Positions 7,270 through 16,149 of a stretch of 17,429 nt of DNA are shown here, one piece after another; within the stretch, counting starts at the first letter, position 1, and every line of letters starts with the position of its first letter. The DNA comes from Irpex lacteus. Taxonomy: Eukaryota; Basidiomycota; Agaricomycetes; Polyporales; Irpicaceae. The notes beneath the pieces were generated by a model that saw only the letters and a program-made list of their open reading frames with translations, searched no databases and had not been told where the DNA came from. The position numbers and the translations under genes were made by a program. The stretch lies in contig MQVO02000175.1 of NCBI GenBank assembly GCA_001986395.2, forward strand, positions 1-17,429. Direction: 5' to 3'.

Positions 7270-8975
7270 AACGAAAGAATTTAATTTTGGTTCCGATTTA
7301 ACGTTATTCAGTAGTCTAAGACATGCAAATCTTTTTTCTTCGAAATTAATATTAGAAGAAAAGGTGTAAAGGTGAGTAATATAAGTTTAGATACCCTAAA
7401 GTCTTCTTAGATAGGAGATATTTCTTAAATTTTTTAATTTAAGAGAAATAATTAGCTATTTTTATTAATAAAGGAAATTTTCCGCTTTAGGATTCGATTT
7501 ATTTTGATTAGGTTGTTGGTATGGGTAATGGCCTACCAAGCCTACGATCGAAAGCTATGCTTGAAAGAGCCTCTAGCCACATTGGGAATGGAATCTCCCT
7601 AGTAGAGTTATCTACCAGCAGTCAAGAATATTAGTCAATGCTCGAAAGAGTGAACTAGCTAACTGAAATCACTTTAGAAGTGATAACGTAAGGGAAAATA
7701 ATGATATTACCTTACTATAAGTGTTGTCCAAATCTGGTGCCAGAAGACTCGGTAAGGCCAGGAACGCGAACGTTAGTCATCTTAAACAGGCGTAAAGGGT
7801 GAGTAGGCAACTTTAAAATTCTAATTTTTTAAAATAGCAAATAAAAAGAGGAAAAGTAGAAGATAGAATCTAGTATAGGAAAAAATAAAATCGAGAATAA
7901 AGGTTAAAATCTGCAGTAAACTCGATAGAATACTAAAGGCGAAGGCATTTTTCCAATAAAGATTGACGCTGAGGAACGAAGGATAGGGCAAGAATCAGGA
8001 TTAGATACCCTGGTACTCCTTTCTGTCAACAATGAATGGTAGTCACTAAAAAATATTAGTGTCAATGTTAACACGTTAACCATTCCGCCTTGTGAGTACG
8101 ATTGCAAAATTGAAAACAAAAAAATTAGTCGGTCTCGAAGCAAACGAAGTGAAGCATGTTATTTAATGCGATAATCCGCGTAAAATCTTACCAGTTCTTG
8201 CATATGAAAATCTAAATCTATCTACCTAACCCAAAAAACTAGGAATTAGAAATAATTCTAACTAGTTTTTTTGGGGATTTTTAGAAATAAAAACAAAGGA
8301 TAGACAAGAAATTAAGATGAGTAAATACAGGTGTTGCATGGCTGTCGTCAGTCCGTGTCTTGAGAAGTTAGGTTAACTCCACTAAACGGACGAAATCCCT
8401 GATGTTAATTTTTACTTAACATACAAATGGTATCGATAGGATTCCATTTTGGGGCTAAGACAAGTCGTTATGGCCCTCATGAACTGGGCTATAGACGTGC
8501 CACAAAGACTAAACAAAATGATGCAATACCCTCTCGAAATTAATTTATCTATATTTATAGATCAGGTTAATTTGTTGCTTTTTCTTATTCTTTTTTTTAT
8601 TAAGAAGAATAAGGTATAGTAATTTGAGAATTAGGAGGAGCTAATCATCAAATATAGTCATATATATGAATATGTCAGATTGTCACCTGTAACTCGGTGG
8701 CATGAAGAAGGAATTTCGAGTAATCGTTGAAAATTACGCAACGGTGAAGTGTTAATTCGGGATGAACTAACCGTCTGTCGCTGGGAAGGAGCTTGGGTTC
8801 AAGGAAACTGATGAGTATTTATTATTTTTTCTTAGGTTTTAGTTTTAATATTTTTTAGTAAATTTATATTTAAAACACCTAGTTAATAATTTTGTCTATA
8901 AAGTGAATTAACTTGGGTAACATCTCAAAAGTCATAGCAAGGTAGCTGTACTGGAAAGTGTAGCTGGATAATAAA
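7270..8975 (+). rRNA. rns: Small-subunit ribosomal RNA
   Basis: Conserved 16S blocks appear in order: the 5' domain GGTTCCGATTTAACG with GACATGCAAATC (about 7290-7330), the 530 loop GTGCCAGAAGACTCGG with CGTAAAGGGTGAGTAGG (about 7737-7808), GATTAGATACCCTGGTA (about 8000), GGTGTTGCATGGCTGTCGTC (about 8330), ACGAAATCCCTGATGTTAA (about 8390), GGGCTATAGACGTGCCACAA (about 8486), and a 3' end with AAAGTCATAGCAAGGTAGCTG and TGGATA (about 8930-8970). The total length of about 1.7 kb fits fungal mitochondria. Both ends are approximate. A hairpin element sits inside it at 8230-8276, in the region matching variable helix V6. No intron-encoded frame is visible. Confidence 0.95.
8230..8276 (+). repeat. 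Hairpin element, copy 9, inside rns
   Basis: Complete forward copy (loop AGAAAT) inserted between the block CTTACCAGTTCTTG and the block GGTGTTGCATGGC of the small rRNA, the place of V6 (helix 37 region) in 16S rRNA. The flanks CTATCTACC and GGATAGACAAG can pair around it, so it would extend an existing rRNA helix instead of interrupting the core. Confidence 0.92.
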
Positions 8976-9464
8976 TTTATTTATACCCCCTTTGTACTTA
9001 AAGAAAAATAATTAAATAATATATCTAAATCTTAATACTTAGATAAAATAGATTTACTACTTTACTAAATTAAATTACTACTACAGTTGAAACAGTTGGA
9101 GTACAAGCTGTTTGGTTTAGAATAATTAGTTTTATGGGGGAGGGTCTCTAAGGTACTGATAGTTAAAGCTACTACTGATGAGGAGTTCCTTAGAATATCT
9201 ATAATATTTATATAGATCAGGAAAATAATAAAATTAAAGAAAGTAGAGTAAGTACTTTTCACCTAAAAAGGAAAATTAAATAAAATAAATAAAACAATAA
9301 ATAAAATGATTAAAGAGTATTCTATAATCTTAAATTGTTCTCCCATTTTATTTAGTCACAGAGTTCCGTAATAGATTAATTTAGTAAATATAAATTTATT
9401 CGGGCTGCTATATTCTTATAATAAAACTTTTCTAGGATAAAATTAAGTTAATAATAGTATAACA

Positions 9465-9511
9465 CCCAAAAAACTAGGAATTAGAAATAATTCTAACTAG
9501 TTTTTTTGGGG
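9465..9511 (+). repeat. Hairpin element, copy 10
   Basis: Complete forward copy with loop AGAAAT. The core is identical to the rns copy at 8230-8276 and to copy 11. Confidence 0.92.
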
Positions 9512-9588
9512 AACTTATTAAAAATATAAAAATATAAAAAGAGTTTGTAGTAGCTGTAGTATGGAATAACCCTCCGAATATTCCTATA

Positions 9589-9636
9589 CCCAAAAAACTA
9601 GGAATTAGAAATAATTCTAACTAGTTTTTTTTGGGG
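9589..9636 (+). repeat. Hairpin element, copy 11
   Basis: Complete forward copy, 77 bp after copy 10, with one extra T in the right arm. It is the last copy in the window. None is found in the following 7.8 kb. Confidence 0.92.
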
Positions 9637-9935
9637 ATTTGGCTAAAAATAAAAGAGATAAATTATCATAGACTATAAAAACGGAGATAAGCAAGATAGT
9701 AATTGTTGCTCTTGAATACAATATAGATTCTTTAAATTAAGAAAAGATTATTAAAAGAGTGTATACTGTCTAATATTATTTTATAAAGACTTTGCCCCCT
9801 TTACTAATATTAAACTAACATTGACAGTGTTATAACTTATAATATATTATGAATTCATTTATTGTATTTTCAGTTTTTCTTAAATAACAATATTTACAAA
9901 TCCTTTTCACTCTATTTTATTTTAAGTACCAAGCA

Positions 9936-9981
9936 TATCCACCGAGCCCACTTTGTGGATAGTGGATTGTAAATAAGTGGG
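9936..9981 (+). repeat. Second repeat family with pseudoknot potential
   Basis: TATCCAC (9936-9942) pairs with GTGGATA (9955-9961), and CCCACTT (9947-9953) pairs with AAGTGGG (9975-9981). The two perfect 7-bp stems interleave, as in an H-type pseudoknot. The core CCCACTTTGTGGAT also occurs in the loop insert of hairpin copy 4, and as CCCACAAAGTGGAT in copy 1. Confidence 0.5.
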
Positions 9982-10056
9982 TTTTTAGTAGACAAAGCAA
10001 AATTAGTTGTCACATTTTGCACTTGGTTATGTACTGTTATTATACTATTTTGTCCA

Positions 10057-10139
10057 GCGAGTGTGCCGAAATGGTAGCCGGGTGAATCTTAGGAATTCAT
10101 GATTATTTTATCATAAGAGTTCAAGTCTCTTTACTCGTA
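10057..10139 (+). tRNA. trnL: tRNA-Leu (anticodon TAG)
   Basis: A class II tRNA with acceptor GCGAGTG/TACTCGT, D loop AAATGGTAG, perfect anticodon stem TGAAT/ATTCA around CTTAGGA, a long variable arm TGATTATTTTATCA, and T arm AAGAG-TTCAAGT-CTCTT. Confidence 0.94.
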
Positions 10140-10398
10140 AATAAAATAATAACATTAACTTTTTTAATAATACTAATAAAATAATTATACTCTATACTAC
10201 TAAATTAATTATCCACATAAAATTGATTATCTATTATAAAACTTCAGTATCATATAAAAGGAGTATTATGGATTAAAATTAACATATACAAACAAAATTT
10301 CACATGTTGAGAACCTCTGAGATAATTCTACATATCCACTGTAGCAGAGTAAGTATTAACTAGTTACACGAAACAAATGTGATATTTTGTGGGCAACA

Positions 10399-10417
10399 GA
10401 CCCTGAAGTTTAAGTAC
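10399..10417 (+). promoter_or_regulatory. Shared leader motif upstream of the 120-aa gene
   Basis: GACCCTGAAGTTTAAGTAC is repeated exactly at 12708-12726. In both places the ATG of the next gene begins after exactly 28 bp. The similarity extends weakly upstream (GTGGG and CA just before). A small CTACA...TGTAG hairpin lies about 55 bp upstream (10328-10344; counterpart 12644-12655). It is probably a plasmid-type promoter, mRNA leader or translation-control element. The exact function is inferred. Confidence 0.65.
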
Positions 10418-10445
10418 TTATTAATTTATCAACACTATATACAAA

Positions 10446-10808
10446 ATGACAATCATACCAACAATCACAGTATTATTAGAAAATATATTCTTTATATTTT
10501 CAATATTTATTATTTTATCAATTCTAATAATACCAATAATATTACCCTTAATTTGGATAATTAATTTAGTAGAAATTCTCTACGATCAAATATTTTATAT
10601 TAGAAGATATTATGATCAATCATCAATTCTAATACAATACTACAATAGATGGACATTCATTACAATTTTAGCATTATTAATAATATTTTTAATATATTAT
10701 TTATTTCTATATATATTATATATGGATCTCTACTCACTTATCTTCACACCTTCAGTAATAGAAACACCCAGCTTAATGGGTTATATATCCTCTTATTTTA
10801 AGACCTAG
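10446..10808 (+). CDS. Hydrophobic membrane protein, unknown, 120 aa
   Basis: The product has two clear hydrophobic blocks, about residues 13-42 (IFFIFSIFIILSILIIP onward) and 70-93 (TFITILALLIIFLIYYLFLY). They are separated by a charged tyrosine-rich loop (YIRRYYDQSS). A polar tail GYISSYFKT follows. It is probably an inner-membrane protein with two to three spans. The ATG was chosen because it lies 28 bp after the shared leader motif. The stop TAG is followed without gap by the ATG of the 466-aa gene, so the two are probably co-transcribed. No homologue is recognised. Such small membrane proteins beside a family B polymerase are usual in mitochondrial linear-plasmid DNA. An overlapping frame at 10379-10564 is a shadow. 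Trp is coded TGG only. Confidence 0.7.
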   Translation: MTIIPTITVLLENIFFIFSIFIILSILIIPIILPLIWIINLVEILYDQIFYIRRYYDQSSILIQYYNRWTFITILALLIIFLIYYLFLYILYMDLYSLIFTPSVIETPSLMGYISSYFKT

Positions 10809-12209
10809 ATGATAAAGAAAAATAATTTAAATATGAAAAAATTACAAGACCAAATCGATAAACTTAATGCTGCGAATAAACCAGCATCAATTAGTACAAA
10901 TAAAATCTTATCACTATTTGCTCTTACATCAATAATAGCCTACGCACATAAATTACCAGGTTTTTCTAAATTGTCAAATATATTAAAACTATGGTATGGT
11001 AAAACAAGATGGTGGAGCCTGTTAGTTAATCTTAGAAAAGGATTTATTATTCTTAATGCATTGATCGGAGTTTATGCTACATTTAAACTAACAGGATTCA
11101 GCACAGATAATCTTTTAGGAGGTTTCGTTGGTGTAGGTCACACATACTTTGAAATGTTATATTATGGAATAAGAAGACTATTTGGTTGGATTTACTCATT
11201 CTTTGATGATTGGCTATTACCTAAACCACCAACAACACCTTCATGGTATTGGTGGGGTCCTAAGGAACATACATGGTACACAAGAGAAATGGTGCCAAAT
11301 GGTTTAGGTAAAGTAATGGAAATTCCACACAACTTTGTAACCCCTACTAGTGATAATCTAATAGATAAATTTATAAATCATAATAATAACACAAGTTGGT
11401 CAACAACAGCGTATAATACTATATGGTATATTATAGTAGGATCAGCTATTGCAGCAAGTGCTTATTTTGGTTATAATTTATGGAAAGATCCTAGTATAAT
11501 AACATCTCTATTTCCATGGAATAATCCAAATGATCATGGTGGAGGAGGTGGAGGAGAAGTATTAAATACAGTAGGTGTATTACATTCATACACAAGATCT
11601 GTATTAAATATTTTTAATCCATTTAGCTACTATGTGTCAGATGCACAAAATCACACTGACTTCTTGAACTTCATGCATAATCAAAATGATGCTATTCATG
11701 CAGATAGAAGATATTATCCATTCACAGAAATAAATCCTTATGATAGATGGTATAGAAGATTATCTACACAATTGTTTGGAGAATCACCAACAGATCTATT
11801 TAGAAGAATGAGATTAAGAGAAAATGCTTTTAATGCTTTTTCACCTTATAATCAAATACCAATTACTGCTACAACAACAGCTACAGAATCAATTGCACAA
11901 GCAATAGGAACTGTAGGATTAAGAACAAGTGAAATTGCACCTTCTCATGTAGATGGTGGATTATCTTATGTAAATCATATAATAAACTCAGTTCCACAAA
12001 CACCAGAAATAGGAAGTAGAAGATTAGCTATTGATTTACCATCTCAATTAATGACTGGTGGAAATGAATGGGCAAATTGGGGTAATTCTGAATTCGTTGA
12101 AGCATCAGGAAATGATTCTGGTAGCGATTCAGGAAGTGACACAATTGTTCAATCATCATCATCATCTTCATCTGAAGAAGAAGAAGATATTACGGATGGA
12201 ATTAATTAA
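10809..12209 (+). CDS. Membrane-anchored protein with acidic Ser-rich tail, unknown, 466 aa
   Basis: The start is a short basic region (MIKKNNLNMKKLQDQIDKLN). Hydrophobic segments follow at about 32-46 (KILSLFALTSIIAYA), 79-94 (FIILNALIGVYATF) and 205-224 (IWYIIVGSAIAASAYFGYNL), with an aromatic stretch between (residues 113-148, including WYWWGPKEHTWY). A six-glycine run at 244-249 separates this membrane half from a soluble half rich in Arg and Tyr (RRYYPF, DRWYRRL, LFRRMRLREN). The C-terminus is low complexity: GSDSGSD, a run of Ser, EEEE and DITDGIN. The frame has no interruption over 1.4 kb and all Trp are TGG. It abuts the 120-aa gene and precedes the broken polymerase. A plasmid-encoded membrane, capsid-like or terminal-protein-related role is possible but unsupported by any motif I can name. 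Confidence 0.75.
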   Translation: MIKKNNLNMKKLQDQIDKLNAANKPASISTNKILSLFALTSIIAYAHKLPGFSKLSNILKLWYGKTRWWSLLVNLRKGFIILNALIGVYATFKLTGFSTDNLLGGFVGVGHTYFEMLYYGIRRLFGWIYSFFDDWLLPKPPTTPSWYWWGPKEHTWYTREMVPNGLGKVMEIPHNFVTPTSDNLIDKFINHNNNTSWSTTAYNTIWYIIVGSAIAASAYFGYNLWKDPSIITSLFPWNNPNDHGGGGGGEVLNTVGVLHSYTRSVLNIFNPFSYYVSDAQNHTDFLNFMHNQNDAIHADRRYYPFTEINPYDRWYRRLSTQLFGESPTDLFRRMRLRENAFNAFSPYNQIPITATTTATESIAQAIGTVGLRTSEIAPSHVDGGLSYVNHIINSVPQTPEIGSRRLAIDLPSQLMTGGNEWANWGNSEFVEASGNDSGSDSGSDTIVQSSSSSSSEEEEDITDGIN

Positions 12210-12453
12210 TTTAGTAGTATAGAGTAAAATTATTTTTATTTATTCGGAGCGAGCAAATAAAATTATAAAAGATATTTGATTATATATTCAATTTATTTTG
12301 TTTTATTTTAATTTATTTTGTTTAATTTTGTTTAGCGAGTGATAAGTTAATTGTTTATTTGATCCTGTACTATATATGGGGTATACTAATTTATTTAAAT
12401 TTAATGGGGTATAATAATATTTTTAAAATTAATCTGTATCTGGATCTGGATAA

Positions 12454-12525
12454 TTAGGATTTAGTTTAATGGTAAAACACAAGGATTCCTAACCTTTTAA
12501 TTCAGTTCGAGTCTGAAATCCTAAA
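12454..12525 (+). tRNA. trnR: tRNA-Arg (anticodon CCT)
   Basis: Acceptor TTAGGAT/ATCCTAA forms seven pairs and T arm TTCAG-TTCGAGT-CTGAA is perfect. D stem is GTTT/AAAC around AATGGTA. The loop TTCCTAA has U33 and A37 in place for CCT. The stem AAGGA/CCTTT has a mismatch next to the loop. The alternative TCC (Gly) would put a pyrimidine at position 37 and is less likely. The gene lies between the plasmid-type 466-aa gene and the polymerase. Confidence 0.75.
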
Positions 12526-12707
12526 TAAAATAAAATATAAATTTTTAAAAATGTAATAAATTAAATTAAAATATAAAAGAGGTGAACTTGTAATTATAAC
12601 CGGCAATCACATACATGAAATATATTAACATGAAGTCAGTTATCTACAGTTGTAGTGTGTATGGTAATGTTTATTCTTAAATGAAAAAATATATTAGTGG
12701 GGCAGTG

Positions 12708-12726
12708 GACCCTGAAGTTTAAGTAC
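12708..12726 (+). promoter_or_regulatory. Shared leader motif upstream of the polymerase
   Basis: Second exact copy of the 19-bp motif found at 10399-10417, again ending 28 bp before the start codon (ATG at 12755). It supports 12755 as the true polymerase start and indicates common control of both transcription or translation units. Confidence 0.65.
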
Positions 12727-12754
12727 CTACCGGGTTTATAAAGTAAAAATAAAA

Positions 12755-15534
12755 ATGATACAACAACAAATGTATAAATTAACACAAGGTACTACATTAA
12801 GTACTACTATTTTAACTCAATATATCACTCTATTCTGGACTGATATATTTGCACATTTATCTAATAGAGATAATATCCATTTATTAATTCTATGTAAAGT
12901 TCAATTCCATAATGGTGAAACCAGAACTTTGGCACATATGAGAAGATGTAACTTCACTGATAAAGATTTATTTACTAATTATCTGGTTTCAAGATTAGGA
13001 GGATTAAATGATACCTATAAAGATACACCAATTATTTCAATAACTCTTGATTATAATATATGCGATGGTTTAGCAGCTGGTGATAGACTTCTATCTAAAT
13101 CAGAAGAATATACAGTTGTTAAATATAATTATAATAATATGCAACTTCCTCTTAGTATGAATCCTGCAGATTATGGTACTATTTTAATGAGTCAAGATAT
13201 GGGTGATAAAATAAGATATATGATTCAAGATAGTCAAAATAGAGTAATTCAGATCGATGTATATGGTACTAATGATAATACTTCATCAAGATATAATGAA
13301 GTATATTATTTAGCACCATTTGATCTTAAATATGTTGATACTCTTGCACTTATTGGAAACGGATTTACAAGACAAATTGGTAAAGATACACAATTTATTG
13401 ATCATACTGGTGTAGTAGTATATAAAGAAAAAGAGATTCCTGCTAAACCATTCAATAAAATTAATTTAGATAAAAAAATATCAGATGCTAGTGTATATTG
13501 CACTATTGATATTGAGACAGTTAATATTGAAGGAAATCAAATCCCGTATTTAATTTGTGGTTATGTTTATGGTAAACATTTTTATTCTTATGCCAATGAT
13601 TTAAGTGAGAAATCACAGGTAGAAATGTTTAAATCATTTTTAGTCAATTAATTGAGCATAAGAATATAAAATATGTATACGCTCATAATCTATCGGGATT
13701 TGATGGAGTTTTCATACTTAAACATTTATTAGCTTTGGTGCTTATTTAGTAAAACCTATAATTTTTAATGGAAAATTAATAGGTATTGTACTAAAATACA
13801 GATGGTGATAAGGAGGATAAATTTATTACAATTAAATTTAAAGACTCATTATTATTACTTCCAATGTCTCTTAGAAAATTATGTAAATCTTTTAATGTTC
13901 CTACTCCTAAAACTCATTTTCCATTCAAATTAACTGATATAATTATAATGGTCCTTTCCCTGCTTATGAATTATTTACAGATATTTCTAGAGAGGAATAT
14001 GATTTAATTAAAAAAGAGCATGGAAATAGAGTATGGAGTTTTAGAGAGGAAGCTATTAAATATTGTAGTATTGATTGTGTAGCTTTATTTGATATTATAT
14101 TTAAATTTAATGAATTAATCTTAACCAATTTAGTCTAAATGTTCACGGATCCTTAACTCTACCCTCTTTAGCTATGAAGATTTATAAATCTTCATTTATG
14201 ACTAAAAATACTATTTATCAGATACTGGGTAGAGTTGAATGGGATATCCGTGAATCTTATACTGGTGGTGCTGTAGATGTTTATATCAACCATAATGGTA
14301 ATAATCAGAATCTTCTAAGTGGGTATAAAAAATAAATTATATTATTATGATGTAAATTCTCTTTACCCTAATGTTATGGCTTCTTTACAAATGCCTGTAG
14401 GTAAACCTATTGCATTTGAAGGTGATATTACTAAATATTGGTTAGCAGAAAATAAAGGGTTCTTTGATGATGAAAATATATACTTTTTTTATTGTAAAAT
14501 TACATCACCTAAATTCATGATGCATCCAATCCTTCAACGTAGAATCAAAACTGCTGATGGTGTAAGAACTATTGCTGGATTAGGTACTTGGACTGGATGG
14601 ATCTCATCTTATGAATATCAGGTGTGTGAACCATTAGGATATAAATTCGAGATTCTAAATGGTTATAAATTTAAAAAAGCTAATATTTTCAGTGAGTATG
14701 TTAAAAAATTATATGAAATTAGATTGACTTACTCTAAATCAGACCCTTTAAATTTAGTTGCTAAATTATTAATGAATTCACTTTATGGAAAATTTGGTAT
14801 GAAATCTGAATCTTCTGGAGTTGAAGTATATGATGTAAGGGATGAATTCACAATTAAATTATTGCAAGAGCATTTGGATAAATCTGGTGAATCTATATCA
14901 GATATATTGAGAGTAGGTGACTACTAATATTTTACAAACTAGTCAGATTCACTATAGATTTGATGATAAAGAGGATATGTACCATGGGTTAGACGTAAAT
15001 GTTGCAATTGCATCTACGGGTAACCGCTGGTGCGAGGTGCTTAATGTCTCAAGTTAAAAATACTGATGATATGAATGTATATTATACAGATACGGATAGT
15101 ATTATTACTGATTCACCATTACCACCTTCATTAGTTGGTGATAAGTTAGGTCAATTTAAGCTTGAATCGTGAAATCACTAGAGCAGTATTTTTAGCTCCT
15201 AAAGTTTATGGAATTATTACTACTGATGGTGATGAAATCATTAAAGTTAAAGGTTCTAACTAAAAATGCTGTAAAAGATATTCATGTTTCTGATTTGAGA
15301 TTGTTATTGATTAAAGATGCAGATAAAAAAATTGAGGCAAGTTAAATGGAATAAAACTATGTTTGAAGGGAAAAATAGAAATACTGAAAACAAGTTATAA
15401 ACTTAGAGCTTCTTCAAACAAAAGAATGCCCTGTATATGTAACCAAATCAAAATCCACAAGGACTTAAGTCAGTGGCTTGATATTCTTACTAAAACCTAA
15501 ACCTTATATTTATAATGAAATTGAAGTTAAATAG
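12755..15534 (+). pseudogene. dpo: Protein-primed family B DNA polymerase (mitochondrial plasmid type), multiply frameshifted
   Basis: Following the frame changes, the full order of a protein-primed family B polymerase is visible. Exo I DIET is at about residue 252. Exo II is YAHNLSGFDGVFILKHLL (about 13672). Exo III is YCSIDCVALFDIIF (about 14058). The YxGG-type linker is ESYTGGAVDVY (about 14252). Motif A is DVNSLYPNVM (about 14350), motif B LLMNSLYGKFG (about 14767), motif C YYTDTDSI (about 15082) and the KxY/KVKG region KVYG and IIKVKG (about 15200-15252). The end KPYIYNEIEVK runs to a TAG at 15532-15534, giving a length of about 920 residues. Single-base shifts lie near 13643, 13735, 13795, 13940, 14134, 14316, 14921, 15018, 15166, 15258, 15336, 15395, 15429 and 15445. 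The largest intact piece is 12755-13651. Enzymes of this family replicate linear plasmids with a terminal protein primer. It cannot work as it stands unless the indels are artefacts. Confidence 0.93.
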
Positions 15535-15570
15535 TATAGTGTAATATAATATAATATAATCTTATTTTAT

Positions 15571-15615
15571 AACCCCTTGTAATATAACCCCTTGTAATAT
15601 AACCCTTTGTAATAT
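15571..15615. repeat. Three tandem 15-bp repeats
   Basis: AACCCCTTGTAATAT occurs twice, followed by AACCCTTTGTAATAT. The array lies between the end of the plus-strand polymerase and the end of the minus-strand relic, where two converging transcripts would meet. It is preceded by ATATA repeats. Confidence 0.9.
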
Positions 15616-15696
15616 AAGCCTGAAATATTATATAACTAAACTAAAAAATTAATTAAAATAAAAAGTTATTCGTTCGGATTTAAAAAAAATTAAGTT

Positions 15697-15999
15697 TCAG
15701 GTATACTTACTAATTAAAGTGGGTTCCATTACAGGATAATCTAAATTAGGAATATTAGCAATAGAATCAATAGGTTGAGTGTAAGTTTCTAGAGGCTCTA
15801 CTTGTATTCCAATTTCTGTTGTTGAATCTACTATTTGATCTAGAGTTGAATCTACAATTGAATCTAAAGTTTTCTCTTCAGTTTGCACTTCTTTATATAC
15901 TATCCATATATCTCTTAATATAAATGTTCTAAGATTAATCCAGTTGATACTGTAAACTAATCCTGTAATAATTGCAAAAGCGATATCTGAGAAACGTGG
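15697..15999 (-). pseudogene. Minus-strand coding relic with one membrane segment
   Basis: An open frame of about 100 codons follows a TAG at 16000-16002 and has no ATG. It begins PRFSDIAFAIITGLVYSINW, giving one hydrophobic span, continues with NLRTFILRDIWIVYKEVQTE, and ends in an acidic, Thr- and Pro-rich tail (VEPLETYTQPIDSIANIP). The GTG at 15886-15888 is an arbitrary start that cuts off the membrane segment. It is probably the C-terminal part of a larger plasmid-type gene, truncated upstream where tRNA-Tyr and the rnl piece now lie. It converges with the polymerase, as opposing gene sets do in linear plasmids. Family unknown. Confidence 0.5.
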
Positions 16000-16018
16000 C
16001 TATATAACTAAAATAGTT

Positions 16019-16102
16019 TAGGAAACAAGAGATTCGAACTCTTAAAAGCATCTAGCTACTGAGTTTACAGCTCACCCCTTCTTACCGTAAAGGGAGTTTC
16101 CT
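16019..16102 (-). tRNA. trnY: tRNA-Tyr (anticodon GTA)
   Basis: On the minus strand the acceptor AGGAAAC/GTTTCCT is perfect. The anticodon loop is CTGTAAA. A long variable arm with AGC/GCT pairing (TAGCTAGATGCTTTTA) identifies class II, and the T arm is AAGAG-TTCGAAT-CTCTT. It is the only well-formed tRNA on the minus strand here. Confidence 0.93.
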
Positions 16103-16149
16103 TTTGAGAAAAGAGGTCCCTCTTTTCATTTTATTTCTTATAGGGTGCC

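Larger units (their letters stand above)
8976..10056. other. Spacer between rns and tRNA-Leu
   Basis: About 1.1 kb in which I see no convincing gene. It contains hairpin-element copies 10 and 11 and a possible pseudoknot at 9936-9981. A 65-codon minus-strand frame at 9065-9262 has no recognisable features and is regarded as chance. A protein-like stretch VETVGVQAVWFR can be read on the plus strand near 9085-9120 but is too short to call. Confidence 0.55.

Noticed and set aside
7904..8143. 79-codon minus-strand frame
   Set aside because: It lies wholly inside conserved small-subunit rRNA sequence on the opposite strand.
9065..9262. 65-codon minus-strand frame after rns
   Set aside because: Low-complexity A/T-driven composition, no recognisable motif and no context support.
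2865..9636. CRISPR array
   Set aside because: The repeats are palindromic and dispersed at irregular distances of tens to thousands of bases, with both orientations present, in mitochondrial DNA.
10379..10564. 61-codon plus frame overlapping the 120-aa gene
   Set aside because: It covers the leader motif and overlaps the membrane-protein frame; the other frame has the better start and hydrophobic pattern.
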